Assembly (NCBI GenBank): GCA_015472025.1
Contig: BNHL01000001.1
Coordinates: 3,026,001-3,090,000 of the forward strand
Direction: 5' to 3'
From: Cytophagales bacterium WSM2-2
GTDB lineage: Bacteria; Bacteroidota; Bacteroidia; Cytophagales; Cyclobacteriaceae
Length of the DNA stretch: 64,000 bases
Position 1 is the stretch's first letter. Each line of letters starts with the position of its first letter. The translations under genes and the position numbers were made by a program. Positions 33,912-43,513 of the stretch are shown here, piece by piece. The notes under the pieces are model-generated. The model did no database searches. It was not told where the DNA came from and saw nothing but the letters and a program-made list of their open reading frames with translations.

Positions 33912-34939
33912 ATCGACCGGTAATAGTCAAATGACTTCTCTAACTCATCTTCGGTAACTCGTATATCCCACACGGCTTTGCCAATTCCCTCCGGCAAAGC
34001 CAACAGAATTTCATTTCCTTTATTTTTCTTGTCCTGGGCAATCAGCTGAATGACCAGCGCGTCCCCCCACGGCATGTCCTGTTTTTCAAAGATCGCGATC
34101 AGGAAAGTGGTAATTTCTTGTAGGTCCGCCTCACTAAATAGCTTTTTCTCACGAGCGATAAAGCTTTCCATGATCATCCCCATGGCAATAGCTTCGCCAT
34201 GAAATATCCGGTTGCCTTCCGCCAGAAAATAGCTTTCCAAAGCATGGCCAATTGAATGCCCGAAGTTGAGAATCTTGCGAAGTCCTTTTTCCCGTGGGTC
34301 CTTATCGGTAACTGATTTTTTGAAATCGATGGAATGGCGCACGAGTGTCTCCCAATCCTGGTCGTGCAATGCCTTTGCCCGGATTGTCTGCCACATCTTT
34401 TGATCAGAAATAAGGCAATGCTTGATCACCTCGGCAAATCCACTGCGGAGCTCGCGCTCTGGCAGAGTTTTAAGGAACGGGGTGTGGATGAAAGTTGCCT
34501 GAGGTTCACAAAAGACCCCGATGTGATTTTTAAAACTATTGAAGTCAATCCCGAGTTTTCCTCCTACACTGGCGTCTACCTGGGAAAGCAGGGTAGTCGG
34601 CACAAGGGCAAAGTCAATGCCACGCTTAAAGGTGGCCGCGCAGAATCCGCCCATATCTCCCAACACTCCGCCTCCAAGTACGATCAGGATAGAATGCCGG
34701 TCAAAATTCAGGTCGGTGAGCTTTTGCCAAATGAGTTTACAGGTTTCAATATTTTTATGCTCTTCCCCGGCAGGTACTTCGATCACATGATGGACGGGGA
34801 GTTGCTCTTTTATCAGGGGATAACAATGATGGTGTGTATTCGAGTCTGTGAGCACCCCGATTTTAGAGTAAGGTGAGGCGCTCAGAAGGCCTTGAAAATC
34901 AATTCTGTTCCCTGTAAAAATTACTGATCCTGAATTCAT
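33908..34939 (-). CDS. aroB: 3-dehydroquinate synthase
   Basis: 343 residues from the ATG at 34939, because the extra 20 residues of a longer reading (starting 34999) lie before the promoter. Motifs: VEVPAGEEHKN-like (VIEVPAGEEHK), VLGGGVLGDMGGFCAATFKRG with the NAD-binding Gly run, VPTTLLSQVDASVGGKLGID, EVIKHCLI and the zinc ligands in NFGHSIGHALES and FHGEAIAMGM. It performs the second step of the shikimate pathway. Its product chain connects it to aroA. Confidence 0.93.
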   Translation of the reverse strand: MNSGSVIFTGNRIDFQGLLSASPYSKIGVLTDSNTHHHCYPLIKEQLPVHHVIEVPAGEEHKNIETCKLIWQKLTDLNFDRHSILIVLGGGVLGDMGGFCAATFKRGIDFALVPTTLLSQVDASVGGKLGIDFNSFKNHIGVFCEPQATFIHTPFLKTLPERELRSGFAEVIKHCLISDQKMWQTIRAKALHDQDWETLVRHSIDFKKSVTDKDPREKGLRKILNFGHSIGHALESYFLAEGNRIFHGEAIAMGMIMESFIAREKKLFSEADLQEITTFLIAIFEKQDMPWGDALVIQLIAQDKKNKGNEILLALPEGIGKAVWDIRVTEDELEKSFDYYRSI

Positions 34940-34955
34940 TACATCTTTGAAAAAA

Positions 34956-34984
34956 CAAAAGTAAACCAATTTTTTATCGCCAAA
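34956..34984 (-). promoter_or_regulatory. Full Bacteroidota promoter for aroB
   Basis: On the minus strand: a -33 TTTG (34984-34981), 17 nt spacer, and a -7 TACTTTTG (34963-34956), 16 nt upstream of the aroB ATG at 34939. This matches the TTTG-N17-TAnnTTTG consensus. It supports starting aroB at 34939. Confidence 0.7.
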
Positions 34985-35002
34985 TAAGAAGTTTGCCATG
35001 CT

Positions 35003-35010
35003 TATATTTG
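35003..35010 (+). promoter_or_regulatory. -7 box TATATTTG for proline dehydrogenase
   Basis: A perfect TAnnTTTG match 18 nt before the ATG at 35029, back to back with the aroB promoter (35003 versus 34963). A clear -33 box is not seen. Confidence 0.5.
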
Positions 35011-35028
35011 CGCCCTAAAATCCCAGGC

Positions 35029-36213
35029 ATGGAATCTGACCCCATTGTGCACTTTGATGATACGGCAGTAGCCTTTTCATATAAGAGTGACAAACAGCTC
35101 AAAAAAGCGAACCTGATCTTCTCCCTTGTTAATAATCCTACCGTTTCGGCTATAGCTACACGAATGGCTAAGCTAAGCCTGAAGTTGCGACTGCCGGTGA
35201 AGGGCTTGATCCGTTCTACCGTGTTCGAACATTTTTGCGGGGGAGAAACAATCGATCAAAGCGAAAAGACGATTCAAAATCTGAATAAGTTCAGCATTGG
35301 TACTATTCTAGATTATTCGGTGGAAGGTGAGGAGACGGAACCTGTATTTGACCAAACCACCCGGGAGATTATTGCGACTATTGAAAAGGCGAAAAATAAT
35401 AAAGCGATTCCATTCAGTGTTTTTAAAGTAACTGGTATCGGAGCCTTTGACTTATTGGAAAAAATCCAGGCAAAGGGAAATTTGACTGAAGAAGAGAAAG
35501 CAGCCTGGGCACGTGTGCAGCAACGAGTAGACCAGATTTGCAAGAAGGCGTTTGAATGTGGCGTGCCTGTATTGGTCGATGGTGAAGACAGCTGGATTCA
35601 AAATCCTATTGACGAGCTCGCTTATGCAATGATGCAAAAGTACAACCGGGAAAAAGCGATTGTATTAAATACCTTTCAAATGTACCGCACCGATATGCTG
35701 GACAATTTGAAAAATGCACTGGAAGAAGCGATCCGTAAAAACTACTTTCTTGGAGCGAAGCTGGTGCGTGGAGCGTATATGGAAAAGGAGGCAGCACGCG
35801 CTGCGAAATTGAATTACCCCAACCCGATTCACCCCGGTAAAGATGCTACGGACAAGGCGTTTAATGCCGGACTGGATTTTTGTATAGAAAACATAAATCG
35901 TATCAAGTTCATGTGTGGCTCACACAACGAATATAGTAATCAATACCTGGCGTCATTGATCCAGACAAAAGGAATTAAACCTAATGATCCACATATTTGG
36001 TTTGGACAATTGCTGGGTATGAGCGACAATATCTCTTTTAACCTGGCGAAGGCCGGCTACAATGTGGCCAAATATGTTCCCTATGGCCCTGTGGAATCAG
36101 TAATGCCCTACCTGTTGCGCAGGGCTGCCGAGAACACTTCCGTAGCAGGGCAAAGCAGCCGCGAACTTACCCTGATCCGCAAGGAGTTGAAGAGGAGAAA
36201 CTCCTCGAAATAA
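35029..36213 (+). CDS. Proline dehydrogenase
   Basis: 394 residues from the ATG at 35029. The FAD-binding TIM barrel motifs are present: VFKVTGIGAFDLLEK, VPVLVDGEDSWIQNPIDELA, KLVRGAYMEKE, FMCGSHNEYS, WFGQLLGMSDNISFNLAKAGYNVAKYVPYGP, and PYLLRRAAENTS. It oxidises proline to pyrroline-5-carboxylate at the membrane. It is the separate, single-domain type, so the P5C dehydrogenase must be elsewhere. It is divergent from aroB. Confidence 0.93.
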   Translation: MESDPIVHFDDTAVAFSYKSDKQLKKANLIFSLVNNPTVSAIATRMAKLSLKLRLPVKGLIRSTVFEHFCGGETIDQSEKTIQNLNKFSIGTILDYSVEGEETEPVFDQTTREIIATIEKAKNNKAIPFSVFKVTGIGAFDLLEKIQAKGNLTEEEKAAWARVQQRVDQICKKAFECGVPVLVDGEDSWIQNPIDELAYAMMQKYNREKAIVLNTFQMYRTDMLDNLKNALEEAIRKNYFLGAKLVRGAYMEKEAARAAKLNYPNPIHPGKDATDKAFNAGLDFCIENINRIKFMCGSHNEYSNQYLASLIQTKGIKPNDPHIWFGQLLGMSDNISFNLAKAGYNVAKYVPYGPVESVMPYLLRRAAENTSVAGQSSRELTLIRKELKRRNSSK

Positions 36214-36259
36214 TTCAGGCAGGACTTTTGCTTTCTCATAAGAATTAAACACAAGTCTT

Positions 36260-37048
36260 ATGAAGAAAGTCAGAATTCTTGTCTTGATGTTGTGCGGTCC
36301 TTTGCTCCTTACCTCTTGTTTCAGGTACCAGTATGCTACCCTCCAATCGACTTTGCCAAAGAAATCAGGAGGCATTATCATTGAAAATGATTCTGTGGAG
36401 GTCTCCTATTCATTTAAAGGAGAAAATTGCCCGGTCAGGATTCAGGTGTCCAATAAGCTAAACACGCCTCTCTATGTTGACTGGAAGAAATCAGCTCTGA
36501 TTTTGAATAACGAACGGTTTAGTTTTTGGGAGGACAAAGCAACATTGAATGCTTCTTCCTGGGGATATGAGATTCACTGGACTAAAAATACTTCGACCAC
36601 TGGAAGTACAACAACAGGTGAGTTGGTTCGAGCAGAACAAATCAGTTTCATTCCTCCCCATTCCTTCATAACTGCTACTCCGCTTACCGCAAAAAGTTCA
36701 TTTTTCGAGCTTCCACCAGCAACAAAAGACCAACAGGTAAATCTTGAAGGCTCGGGTCAGACAATGACCGGTAAGAAGTATTCCTTTTCAAAGGAGAATT
36801 CGCCCATGAAATTCAGGAATTACCTGACTCTGGCAGGCGATGAGAAATTTGAATACTCGTTTCATTTCGACAATGAATTCTGGGTTTCTGACATCATCTC
36901 TACGTTAGCAGCTCCTGCCGACCTCGCGGGTCGCCCATCAACCGAATTTTCAATACGGAAGACCACAGGTTTTGCCAACGGTGTAGCGGTCATCATTGGT
37001 ATTCCATTGATCGTCTTGTTGGCCGTGTCGAATTCCCATTCCAAATAG
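36260..37048 (+). CDS. Hypothetical lipoprotein
   Basis: 262 residues with lipobox LLLTSCFRY (Cys21), so it is exported and lipidated. The mature chain is mostly beta ([32 protein letters not shown]) and ends in a C-terminal hydrophobic helix [22 protein letters not shown], so it may have a second membrane anchor. I do not recognise a family. It starts 47 nt after proline dehydrogenase and precedes LysRS. Confidence 0.6.
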   Translation: MKKVRILVLMLCGPLLLTSCFRYQYATLQSTLPKKSGGIIIENDSVEVSYSFKGENCPVRIQVSNKLNTPLYVDWKKSALILNNERFSFWEDKATLNASSWGYEIHWTKNTSTTGSTTTGELVRAEQISFIPPHSFITATPLTAKSSFFELPPATKDQQVNLEGSGQTMTGKKYSFSKENSPMKFRNYLTLAGDEKFEYSFHFDNEFWVSDIISTLAAPADLAGRPSTEFSIRKTTGFANGVAVIIGIPLIVLLAVSNSHSK

Positions 37049-37059
37049 AGGTAATTCAC

Positions 37060-37067
37060 TATTTTTG
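37060..37067 (+). promoter_or_regulatory. -7 box TATTTTTG for LysRS
   Basis: A perfect TAnnTTTG match 21 nt before the ATG at 37089. It overlaps the TTG at 37065, which argues against that TTG as a start codon. Confidence 0.5.
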
Positions 37068-37088
37068 CAGCCTAATTCAAAAGGCAAA

Positions 37089-38813
37089 ATGCAATTATCA
37101 GAGCAAGAGTCGATTCGCAGGCAAAGTATGGAGGAGTTAAGCAAACTCGGGATCAATCCTTATCCCCCCGAGTTGTTTGAAATTAATATTACGGCTGACG
37201 GCTTTCATAAGAACTACTCTTCTTTAGACGGAAAGGATCTGTCGATTGCCGGGCGTATTATGTCTCGCCGGGTTATGGGAAATGCCTCGTTTGTTGAATT
37301 GCAAGACGAGACTGGGAGAGTACAAATTTATTTTCGCCGGGATGACCTTTGCCCGGGAGAGGACAAAACGCTTTACAATACGGTATTCAAAAAATTGCTG
37401 GACATCGGTGATATCATTGGCGTGAAAGGATTTGCGTTCACTACGCAAACCGGTGAGCAATCCATTCATGCCAAAAGCTTTACAGTGCTTTCAAAATCGT
37501 TGCGTCCGTTGCCAATTGTAAAAGAGACAAAAGACGAGCAAGGCAATGTACACCTGCATGATGCATTTACCGATCCAGAGCAGCGTTACCGCATGCGTTA
37601 TGTTGACTTGGTGGTGAACCCTCAAGTACGGGAAGCCTTTGTGAAAAGAACCAGGCTTGTGAACTCCATGCGCGAGTACCTCAACAAACAAGGATATCTC
37701 GAAGTAGAGACTCCTATTTTGCAACCGCTCTATGGTGGCGCTGCCGCTAAACCGTTCAAGACACATCACAATACACTGGACATGACGCTGTACCTGCGTA
37801 TCGCCAACGAACTTTATTTGAAACGTCTGATCGTAGGTGGATTTAATGGTGTATATGAATTCAGCAAAGACTTCCGCAACGAGGGAATGTCACGTTTTCA
37901 TAATCCGGAGTTTACCCAGGTTGAATTATATGTAGCCTATAAGGATTACCAATGGATGATGAACCTGGTGGAGGAAATGATCGAGAAAGTGGCGCTTGAT
38001 CTGCATGGATCAACTCAAGTGAAGGTGGGCGAGAACCTCATCGACTTCAAAAGACCTTGGAAACGCCTGACGATGTATGAAGCCATTCAGCATTTTACAG
38101 GAATAGACATCTCAGCCATGGATGAAGCACAATTGCGAGAGACTTGCAAGCAACTCCATGTGCCTGTTGATAATACGATGGCTCGGGGAAAACTCATCGA
38201 TCAGATTTTTGGTGAGAAATGTGAGCCTAATCTCATTCAACCGACTTTCATCACGGACTACCCTTTGGAGATGTCACCATTGGCAAAGAAGCACCGCAGC
38301 AAGCCGGGACTTGTGGAGCGCTTTGAAGCTATCTGCAACCGCAAAGAAATTTGTAACGCATTCTCTGAATTGAATGATCCTATTGATCAACGTCAGCGCT
38401 TTGAAGAGCAACTCGAACTTGGCAAGCGTGGTGATGAGGAGGCCATGACCCTGGATGAAGATTTTTTACGAGCCCTGGAATACGGGATGCCTCCGACTGC
38501 AGGCTTAGGTATTGGTATCGACCGGTTGAGCATGATCATGACTAACTCACCTTCCATCCAGGATGTGATTTTCTTTCCTCAGATGAAGCCGGAGAAAAAG
38601 ACAGAGGTAGACTCTGCTAAAGAATTTGAGTCACTCGGAATTCGTCCGGAGCTTTTTCCAATCCTTGAAAAATTAGGAATTCGTTCCGCAGCTCAATTGA
38701 AGGAGATTAAACCTTCAAAATTGTTCAATGATATTCCTGGAATGCGAAAGAAACTTAAACTGGATACTGTTCAGAATCCAACGCTGCAGGAAATCGAAGG
38801 GTGGATGAAGTGA
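37089..38813 (+). CDS. lysS: Lysyl-tRNA synthetase (class II)
   Basis: 574 residues from the ATG at 37089. OB-fold ([23 protein letters not shown]), class II motif 1 ([20 protein letters not shown]), motif 2 ([20 protein letters not shown]) and motif 3 ([17 protein letters not shown]) are all intact. A C-terminal extension of about 75 residues ([38 protein letters not shown]) looks like a helix-hairpin-helix-type domain, longer than in E. coli. It charges tRNA-Lys. The extension may add RNA or protein contacts. Confidence 0.95.
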   Translation: MQLSEQESIRRQSMEELSKLGINPYPPELFEINITADGFHKNYSSLDGKDLSIAGRIMSRRVMGNASFVELQDETGRVQIYFRRDDLCPGEDKTLYNTVFKKLLDIGDIIGVKGFAFTTQTGEQSIHAKSFTVLSKSLRPLPIVKETKDEQGNVHLHDAFTDPEQRYRMRYVDLVVNPQVREAFVKRTRLVNSMREYLNKQGYLEVETPILQPLYGGAAAKPFKTHHNTLDMTLYLRIANELYLKRLIVGGFNGVYEFSKDFRNEGMSRFHNPEFTQVELYVAYKDYQWMMNLVEEMIEKVALDLHGSTQVKVGENLIDFKRPWKRLTMYEAIQHFTGIDISAMDEAQLRETCKQLHVPVDNTMARGKLIDQIFGEKCEPNLIQPTFITDYPLEMSPLAKKHRSKPGLVERFEAICNRKEICNAFSELNDPIDQRQRFEEQLELGKRGDEEAMTLDEDFLRALEYGMPPTAGLGIGIDRLSMIMTNSPSIQDVIFFPQMKPEKKTEVDSAKEFESLGIRPELFPILEKLGIRSAAQLKEIKPSKLFNDIPGMRKKLKLDTVQNPTLQEIEGWMK

Positions 38814-38899
38814 TTTGATTCGTTAACTCATTGATTCGGTAATTCGGTAACGAATTGATTAAGGGAAGCATAGATACATCATCAAATTAACGAAATCAA
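38814..38899. repeat. AT-rich intergenic inverted repeat with tandem TTCGGTAA
   Basis: Arms TTTGATTCGTTAA (38814-38826) and TTAACGAAATCAA (38887-38899) are imperfect inverses; between them TTCGGTAA is repeated in tandem at 38835-38850. It fills the gap between the convergent lysS and lptD ends and resembles low-complexity filler. I see no gene in it. Confidence 0.5.
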
Positions 38900-38915
38900 C
38901 ACATCATTAAATCAA

Positions 38916-41642
38916 TTAGTATCCCTGCTGCGAATCGATAAAACTCCTCGTGCGGTTCAGTTTCAAATCTTTAAGGAGCGAAGACTTGATTCCGATATTA
39001 AACACATACGATTGGAATTTTCCAAAAGGCACCCAGTTGACATTCATTTGCCAGCAGTGCAAATCCCTGGCTAACCCCAAAGTTGTCATAGTGAATGCCC
39101 TATTAACAAAGTCATAACCGGCTGAATAAGTGACCTTCCATTTTTCGCTGAGGCTGACATCACCAGAAAAATTTGCAGACTGCGTTACAGTAGCTGGCCC
39201 GATGGTTCGGCTATAACTGATGTTGTAGCTCAGTCTCAAATTCCACGGCACGGAAAAATCTACGTAGGTATCAGGATGTTTCAGCAAAAATTCCTTGTCA
39301 GCCTGGGGTGCATTTGACTTGGCAACCTTGTCCCGTAGGGCTTTGTCTTTTTCCTGCCCCTTTTTGCTCAGGTTCGTACTGAAGGCAAGCGAAGCATTCG
39401 TAATCCGTCCAAGCTTTCCGGCATCCCATGCGTAATGATTAATCCTGAACTCTTTATAAATCGGTTGGTCATGAGTATCAACTCCATAACGTCCAAGCCT
39501 GTATTCGTAGGGGTCCAAAGTCGCACTCAAGTTGACATTGATCTTATTGTCAAGAATGTTGGAATTGGCACTTATGCCTATGGCACTCAATTTCATTGAG
39601 TCCGCCAGGAAGTTATAAGCTGAACTTAACGATAGATTATTGAGGAGAGACACTTTTCGATCGACCGTGTCTTTAGGCTTCCTTACTTTCATTTCCACGG
39701 TATTGGAAATACCAAAAGACATCGATTCATTTCTGCCTAACGGGGACTGCCCATAAACAAAACCTTCGTGGATAGATTTCAGAGCTACCGTGGGCTTACC
39801 GTTAGCATCTGTAGTACCCACGCGTTGATAGTACCCATATTTTAGATCAGAGAAGTCAGGGTTATAACTGAATCCTATCGTTGGAGTCATCAAGTGCCTG
39901 ATTGCTTTTATTCGTGCGTTCTTGTTTTTGGCAAGGTACGTTCCATAGATACGCGTGTTCATACTTAACGAAAAATTGTAAAATGACTCCCGGTTAAATT
40001 GGTGCACGGTATCGATTTTTACCGGTTGAGTTCCAAGTGTCAGACTATTGGAAGGAACGGTGCCCCAAACCAATTTGTCAAAGTACCAGAGTTCTGTAAA
40101 ATTAGCTCCCGCGGTAAAAGTATAGTGCTTGAATACTTTGAATGATGTGCTTATGGGAACAACATGACGGACACCCTTATTAGCATTTTTTAAATAGATA
40201 TGTAGATTTTGCCCGTTGAATGCCCCAATGCTATCGCGCAAAGTTCCGTCCGTATTTTTGGCAATGTTGCCCAGATCATTGTTGATCTGGTTCACAGCAT
40301 TCATAGTGTACTTGACCTGCAGGTTCTGCAAAATCAGGCTCTGTGATTTTTTGAAAGGGTAGAGGTTGTTGACGTTGAAACTAATGTCGGGTAATGACAA
40401 ATCCAGCCTGCGCGTTCTGAAATCCTGGTTATGACGCATGTTGGCCGCCAGAGTGAATGGCGTATTCTGGAATGTTTTAGAGTACGAAATATTTGAACTT
40501 GCTTTTTGCTGCAAATTGCTGTTTTGGATTTGTGCTAAATTGGTTTGCCCTGCTCCTAAAAAGTTATTGCTGTTGTTGGTACTTGTGGCGATGTTGACAG
40601 AGGCCGCGAAACGCGAAGTGCCCCGGCTCTTGGGTGCATGGCTCCAGGTCAGGCTGAAATCTTTTCGCACGTCTGGCTTTTCGATCTGACTGCTGTAATT
40701 GTTAGAGTTGTAGGAAAAAGCAAGCGACCCACTGTATTTGTAACGTGAGATATAGGAAGAGTTCAGGTACAGACCGGTCGAACCCTTAGAGAATAAATCG
40801 GCAGTAACCGATAAATTGATATAATCGCTGATGTCAAAATAATATCCGGCCCTGCGCAGAAAGAAGCCCCGAATGGTTTCTTCGCCATAAGACGGAATGA
40901 TTATACCCGACGAACTTTGACGTTGTGATGGGAACATTCCAAAAGCAAAACCTAGCGGAGTGGGTACGTGATTAAATTCCATATAAAACGGACCGGTCAC
41001 AATTTTATCACCTGTGATCGCTTTCGCTTTTTTTGAAATGATCCTGAAATGCGGATCAGCAAGGTCGCACGTGGTGTATGCGTTATACGTAGTAAAAATG
41101 TCATTCTTCGCGTTTTTGTAAACGGACTGACCATGCATAAATCCTTCACCTTGTTTGGTCACTACTTCGGTGATCCGTGCTCGTTTGGTCTTGAAATTAT
41201 AGACCATACCTTTAGTCTCGTATGTTTCCTGGCCATCTTTAAAAATAGGAAAGCCTACGAGTTGACCCGTTGAATCTCTCTTACCATTAGCCGTGACAGT
41301 GGAGGTCTCATAGTCAATCACAATCTCTTCTGCATCCAGGTTGATCTGGCCGTACGTTACTTTGGCGTTGCCGTAAAGTCTGACAATTTTTTTCCCCAGC
41401 TCAGAAATAATGGAATCCTCTGCTGAGTAAACGATGGTCGCTTCGATATCACTCTTAGGTTTTGACTTTACGGAATCCTTCTTGACTTTCGAGGTATCGG
41501 ATGTAGCCAGTTTGCCTTGGGGAATTGAATCATTTTTTGCCGGAAGTCTGGCAGGAGTTTTGACCGGTCTTTCTACCTGGGCGCTTGCCTGAAGGTGAAA
41601 AAAGATGAGGATAATGGCCAAAAAACCGATAAATGTTCGCAC
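38916..41642 (-). CDS. lptD: LptD-like LPS-assembly outer membrane protein
   Basis: 908 residues from a GTG at 41642, which gives a good signal sequence (VRTFIGFLAIILIFFHLQASAQ); longer readings are proline-rich junk. Residues about 65-190 form an OstA/LptA-like domain (VRLYGNAKVTYGQINLDAEEIVIDYET, GMVYNFKTKRARITEV). The rest is a large beta-barrel with repeated aromatic strands (SYSKTFQNTPF, YSAGYDFVNRAF). It inserts lipopolysaccharide into the outer membrane. A plus-strand amidase gene starts within 60 nt of its start. Confidence 0.88.
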   Translation of the reverse strand: MRTFIGFLAIILIFFHLQASAQVERPVKTPARLPAKNDSIPQGKLATSDTSKVKKDSVKSKPKSDIEATIVYSAEDSIISELGKKIVRLYGNAKVTYGQINLDAEEIVIDYETSTVTANGKRDSTGQLVGFPIFKDGQETYETKGMVYNFKTKRARITEVVTKQGEGFMHGQSVYKNAKNDIFTTYNAYTTCDLADPHFRIISKKAKAITGDKIVTGPFYMEFNHVPTPLGFAFGMFPSQRQSSSGIIIPSYGEETIRGFFLRRAGYYFDISDYINLSVTADLFSKGSTGLYLNSSYISRYKYSGSLAFSYNSNNYSSQIEKPDVRKDFSLTWSHAPKSRGTSRFAASVNIATSTNNSNNFLGAGQTNLAQIQNSNLQQKASSNISYSKTFQNTPFTLAANMRHNQDFRTRRLDLSLPDISFNVNNLYPFKKSQSLILQNLQVKYTMNAVNQINNDLGNIAKNTDGTLRDSIGAFNGQNLHIYLKNANKGVRHVVPISTSFKVFKHYTFTAGANFTELWYFDKLVWGTVPSNSLTLGTQPVKIDTVHQFNRESFYNFSLSMNTRIYGTYLAKNKNARIKAIRHLMTPTIGFSYNPDFSDLKYGYYQRVGTTDANGKPTVALKSIHEGFVYGQSPLGRNESMSFGISNTVEMKVRKPKDTVDRKVSLLNNLSLSSAYNFLADSMKLSAIGISANSNILDNKINVNLSATLDPYEYRLGRYGVDTHDQPIYKEFRINHYAWDAGKLGRITNASLAFSTNLSKKGQEKDKALRDKVAKSNAPQADKEFLLKHPDTYVDFSVPWNLRLSYNISYSRTIGPATVTQSANFSGDVSLSEKWKVTYSAGYDFVNRAFTMTTLGLARDLHCWQMNVNWVPFGKFQSYVFNIGIKSSLLKDLKLNRTRSFIDSQQGY

Positions 41643-41700
41643 GATACCTTGGTCAGTCAACGGGGTAGGTAGTTTACCATGTTGTGAAAAATTCACAACT

Positions 41701-42525
41701 TTGCGTAAAGTTATTTTAAATCTGTCACACATCGATACGTTCGTTCGGAATATCCCGGTAAAGGTTTTGTTGATAGCAATAACCTTGCTAAACTCATCGG
41801 CTACCCCAATTCGAACAGGAACCAAAGTGGCTACCGTGGTTATTGACCCCGGGCACGGGGGTGAAGACCCCGGAACTATGGGCAAAAACTCAAAAGAGAA
41901 AACCGTAGCCTTGAAGATTTCATTGAAATTCGGTGCCTACATCGAAAAATATATGCCCGATGTAAAGGTGATTTACACCAGGAAAACCGACAAATACATG
42001 TCGTTAGAAGACCGGGCGAACATGGCAAACAAGGTGAAGGCTGATCTTTTCATTTGTATTCATGCAAATGCATTGAGCGGATCGCCTGCCTATGGAACTG
42101 AAACCTATGTGATGGGATTGCACAAGGATAAAGGCAACCTGGAGGTAGCCAAACGGGAGAACTCGGTGATACTGATGGATGAGAATTATAAGGAGCGTTA
42201 TGAGGGTTTCGACCCCAACAGTCCGGAGTCATATATTTTGTTTACATTAAGTCAGAGCGCTTACCAGGAAAGCAGTTTGTTATTCGCTCAAAAGGTAGAA
42301 GAACAGTTCAAAAAGAAAACCGGTCGTTATAGCCGGGGAGTGAAACAGGCGGGTTTTTGGGTGCTGTGGCGTACGGGAATGCCAAGTGTTTTAATTGAGA
42401 CAGGTTTTTTGACAAATGAAAAAGAAGAGAAGTATTTACTGAGCACGGCAGGGCAGGACTCCATCGCTATCGGTATTTATCGGGCGTTCAAAGGGTATAA
42501 AACTGAAGTGGAATCCATAAATTGA
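41701..42525 (+). CDS. N-acetylmuramoyl-L-alanine amidase
   Basis: About 274 residues from a TTG at 41701, chosen to keep the signal peptide (KVLLIAITLLNSSATP) and avoid running into lptD; no ATG is available, so the start is uncertain. The Amidase_3 core is complete: VVIDPGHGGEDPG (zinc His), an alpha1 EK segment, ICIHANALSG (zinc His) and VLIETGFLTNEKEE (catalytic Glu). It cleaves the amide between MurNAc and the peptide in peptidoglycan. mlaD follows 4 nt later. Confidence 0.85.
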   Translation: MRKVILNLSHIDTFVRNIPVKVLLIAITLLNSSATPIRTGTKVATVVIDPGHGGEDPGTMGKNSKEKTVALKISLKFGAYIEKYMPDVKVIYTRKTDKYMSLEDRANMANKVKADLFICIHANALSGSPAYGTETYVMGLHKDKGNLEVAKRENSVILMDENYKERYEGFDPNSPESYILFTLSQSAYQESSLLFAQKVEEQFKKKTGRYSRGVKQAGFWVLWRTGMPSVLIETGFLTNEKEEKYLLSTAGQDSIAIGIYRAFKGYKTEVESIN

Positions 42526-42529
42526 ATTT

Positions 42530-43510
42530 GTGAAATACAGCAAAGAATTGAAGGTCGGAATTTTTAGTGCAGTCGCTATCGCGCTATTGTACTTTGGTTT
42601 TAATTTCCTCAAGGGCATAGACTTTTTCCAAACCAAAAAAGTGTACTATGCTGTTTACGACAACATCAACCAACTCACCATTTCGAACCCGGTTTTGGTT
42701 AATGGTTATGCCGTGGGGCGCGTTAGTCACATTAAGATTTTGCAGAACAGAAACAATCACGTCCTCGTGGAACTGGAAATTGACTCCGAGATCGAACTCA
42801 CGGATGCGACAAAAGCGATCTTGAATAGTGAATTGCTCGGGGGTAAATCAGTGTTGCTGAATATTGTTCCGTCTGACAAGAAACTTAATGCGGGTGATAC
42901 GTTAAAAACCCAGGTAGCGAAGGGAATGTTCGATGTGTTGTCGGAAACAGCAACTCCGGTGGCCACCGACTTGCAAAGCACATTAAGAAAATTCAATACA
43001 GCTATTGATAATTTCAGCAAGAACTTTGAGAAGCTGGATATCATTTTCGCGAAACTGCAATCGACTCCAGACTTACTGAATAAAACACTCACTACCACTA
43101 ACTCACGAATTGAGGATTTATCGGCCAGTTTCAAAGCCGATGCGGAAAAATTAGGTACAACCCTGGACGAGTTAAAACCTGTGCTTGCTAATTTTAAGAC
43201 CGTTTCTGATTCATTGAAGCGTGTACAACTGAATCAAACACTGGTCAAGACACAGCAAGCGCTGACAGCGCTGAATGAAACACTTTCAAAATTCAAAAAG
43301 AACAATAATACAGTTGGTCGTCTGATGAACGAAGATTCGTTGTACGTCAACATGAATAAGATGGTGCTGAGTATCCAAAAACTTTCGGAGCATCTCAACA
43401 GCAACCCGAAGCATTTCCTGGCACCGCTGGGCAAAAGCAAGAAGAAAATCGACCGGGATTTACAAAAACAGGAAGAAGAGAAGAAAAAAGCGGCTGCGCA
43501 GAAAAAATAG
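42530..43510 (+). CDS. mlaD: MlaD/MCE-family phospholipid-transport protein
   Basis: 326 residues from a GTG (MKYSKELKVGIFSAVAIALLYFGF). One membrane anchor (residues 8-24) and an MCE domain (about 35-115: VYYAVYDNINQLTISNPVLVNGYAVGRVSHI, LLGGKSVLLNIV) are followed by a long coiled coil to about 315. MlaD binds lipid in the periplasm and feeds an ABC transporter (MlaE/F), which is not in the window. Start-to-stop spacing with the amidase is 4 nt and with the carboxylase 3 nt, so this is an operon. Confidence 0.9.
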   Translation: MKYSKELKVGIFSAVAIALLYFGFNFLKGIDFFQTKKVYYAVYDNINQLTISNPVLVNGYAVGRVSHIKILQNRNNHVLVELEIDSEIELTDATKAILNSELLGGKSVLLNIVPSDKKLNAGDTLKTQVAKGMFDVLSETATPVATDLQSTLRKFNTAIDNFSKNFEKLDIIFAKLQSTPDLLNKTLTTTNSRIEDLSASFKADAEKLGTTLDELKPVLANFKTVSDSLKRVQLNQTLVKTQQALTALNETLSKFKKNNNTVGRLMNEDSLYVNMNKMVLSIQKLSEHLNSNPKHFLAPLGKSKKKIDRDLQKQEEEKKKAAAQKK

Positions 43511-43513
43511 CTC

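Noticed and set aside
38835-38850. TTCGGTAA tandem as a CRISPR-type repeat or origin iteron
   Set aside because: Only two 8-bp units with no spacers and no cas, rep or dnaA gene nearby.
41605-41885. Long ATG-started versions of lptD and the amidase overlapping each other
   Set aside because: Both extensions cross the opposite gene's start and are rich in unlikely sequence; the short versions start next to real signal sequences.
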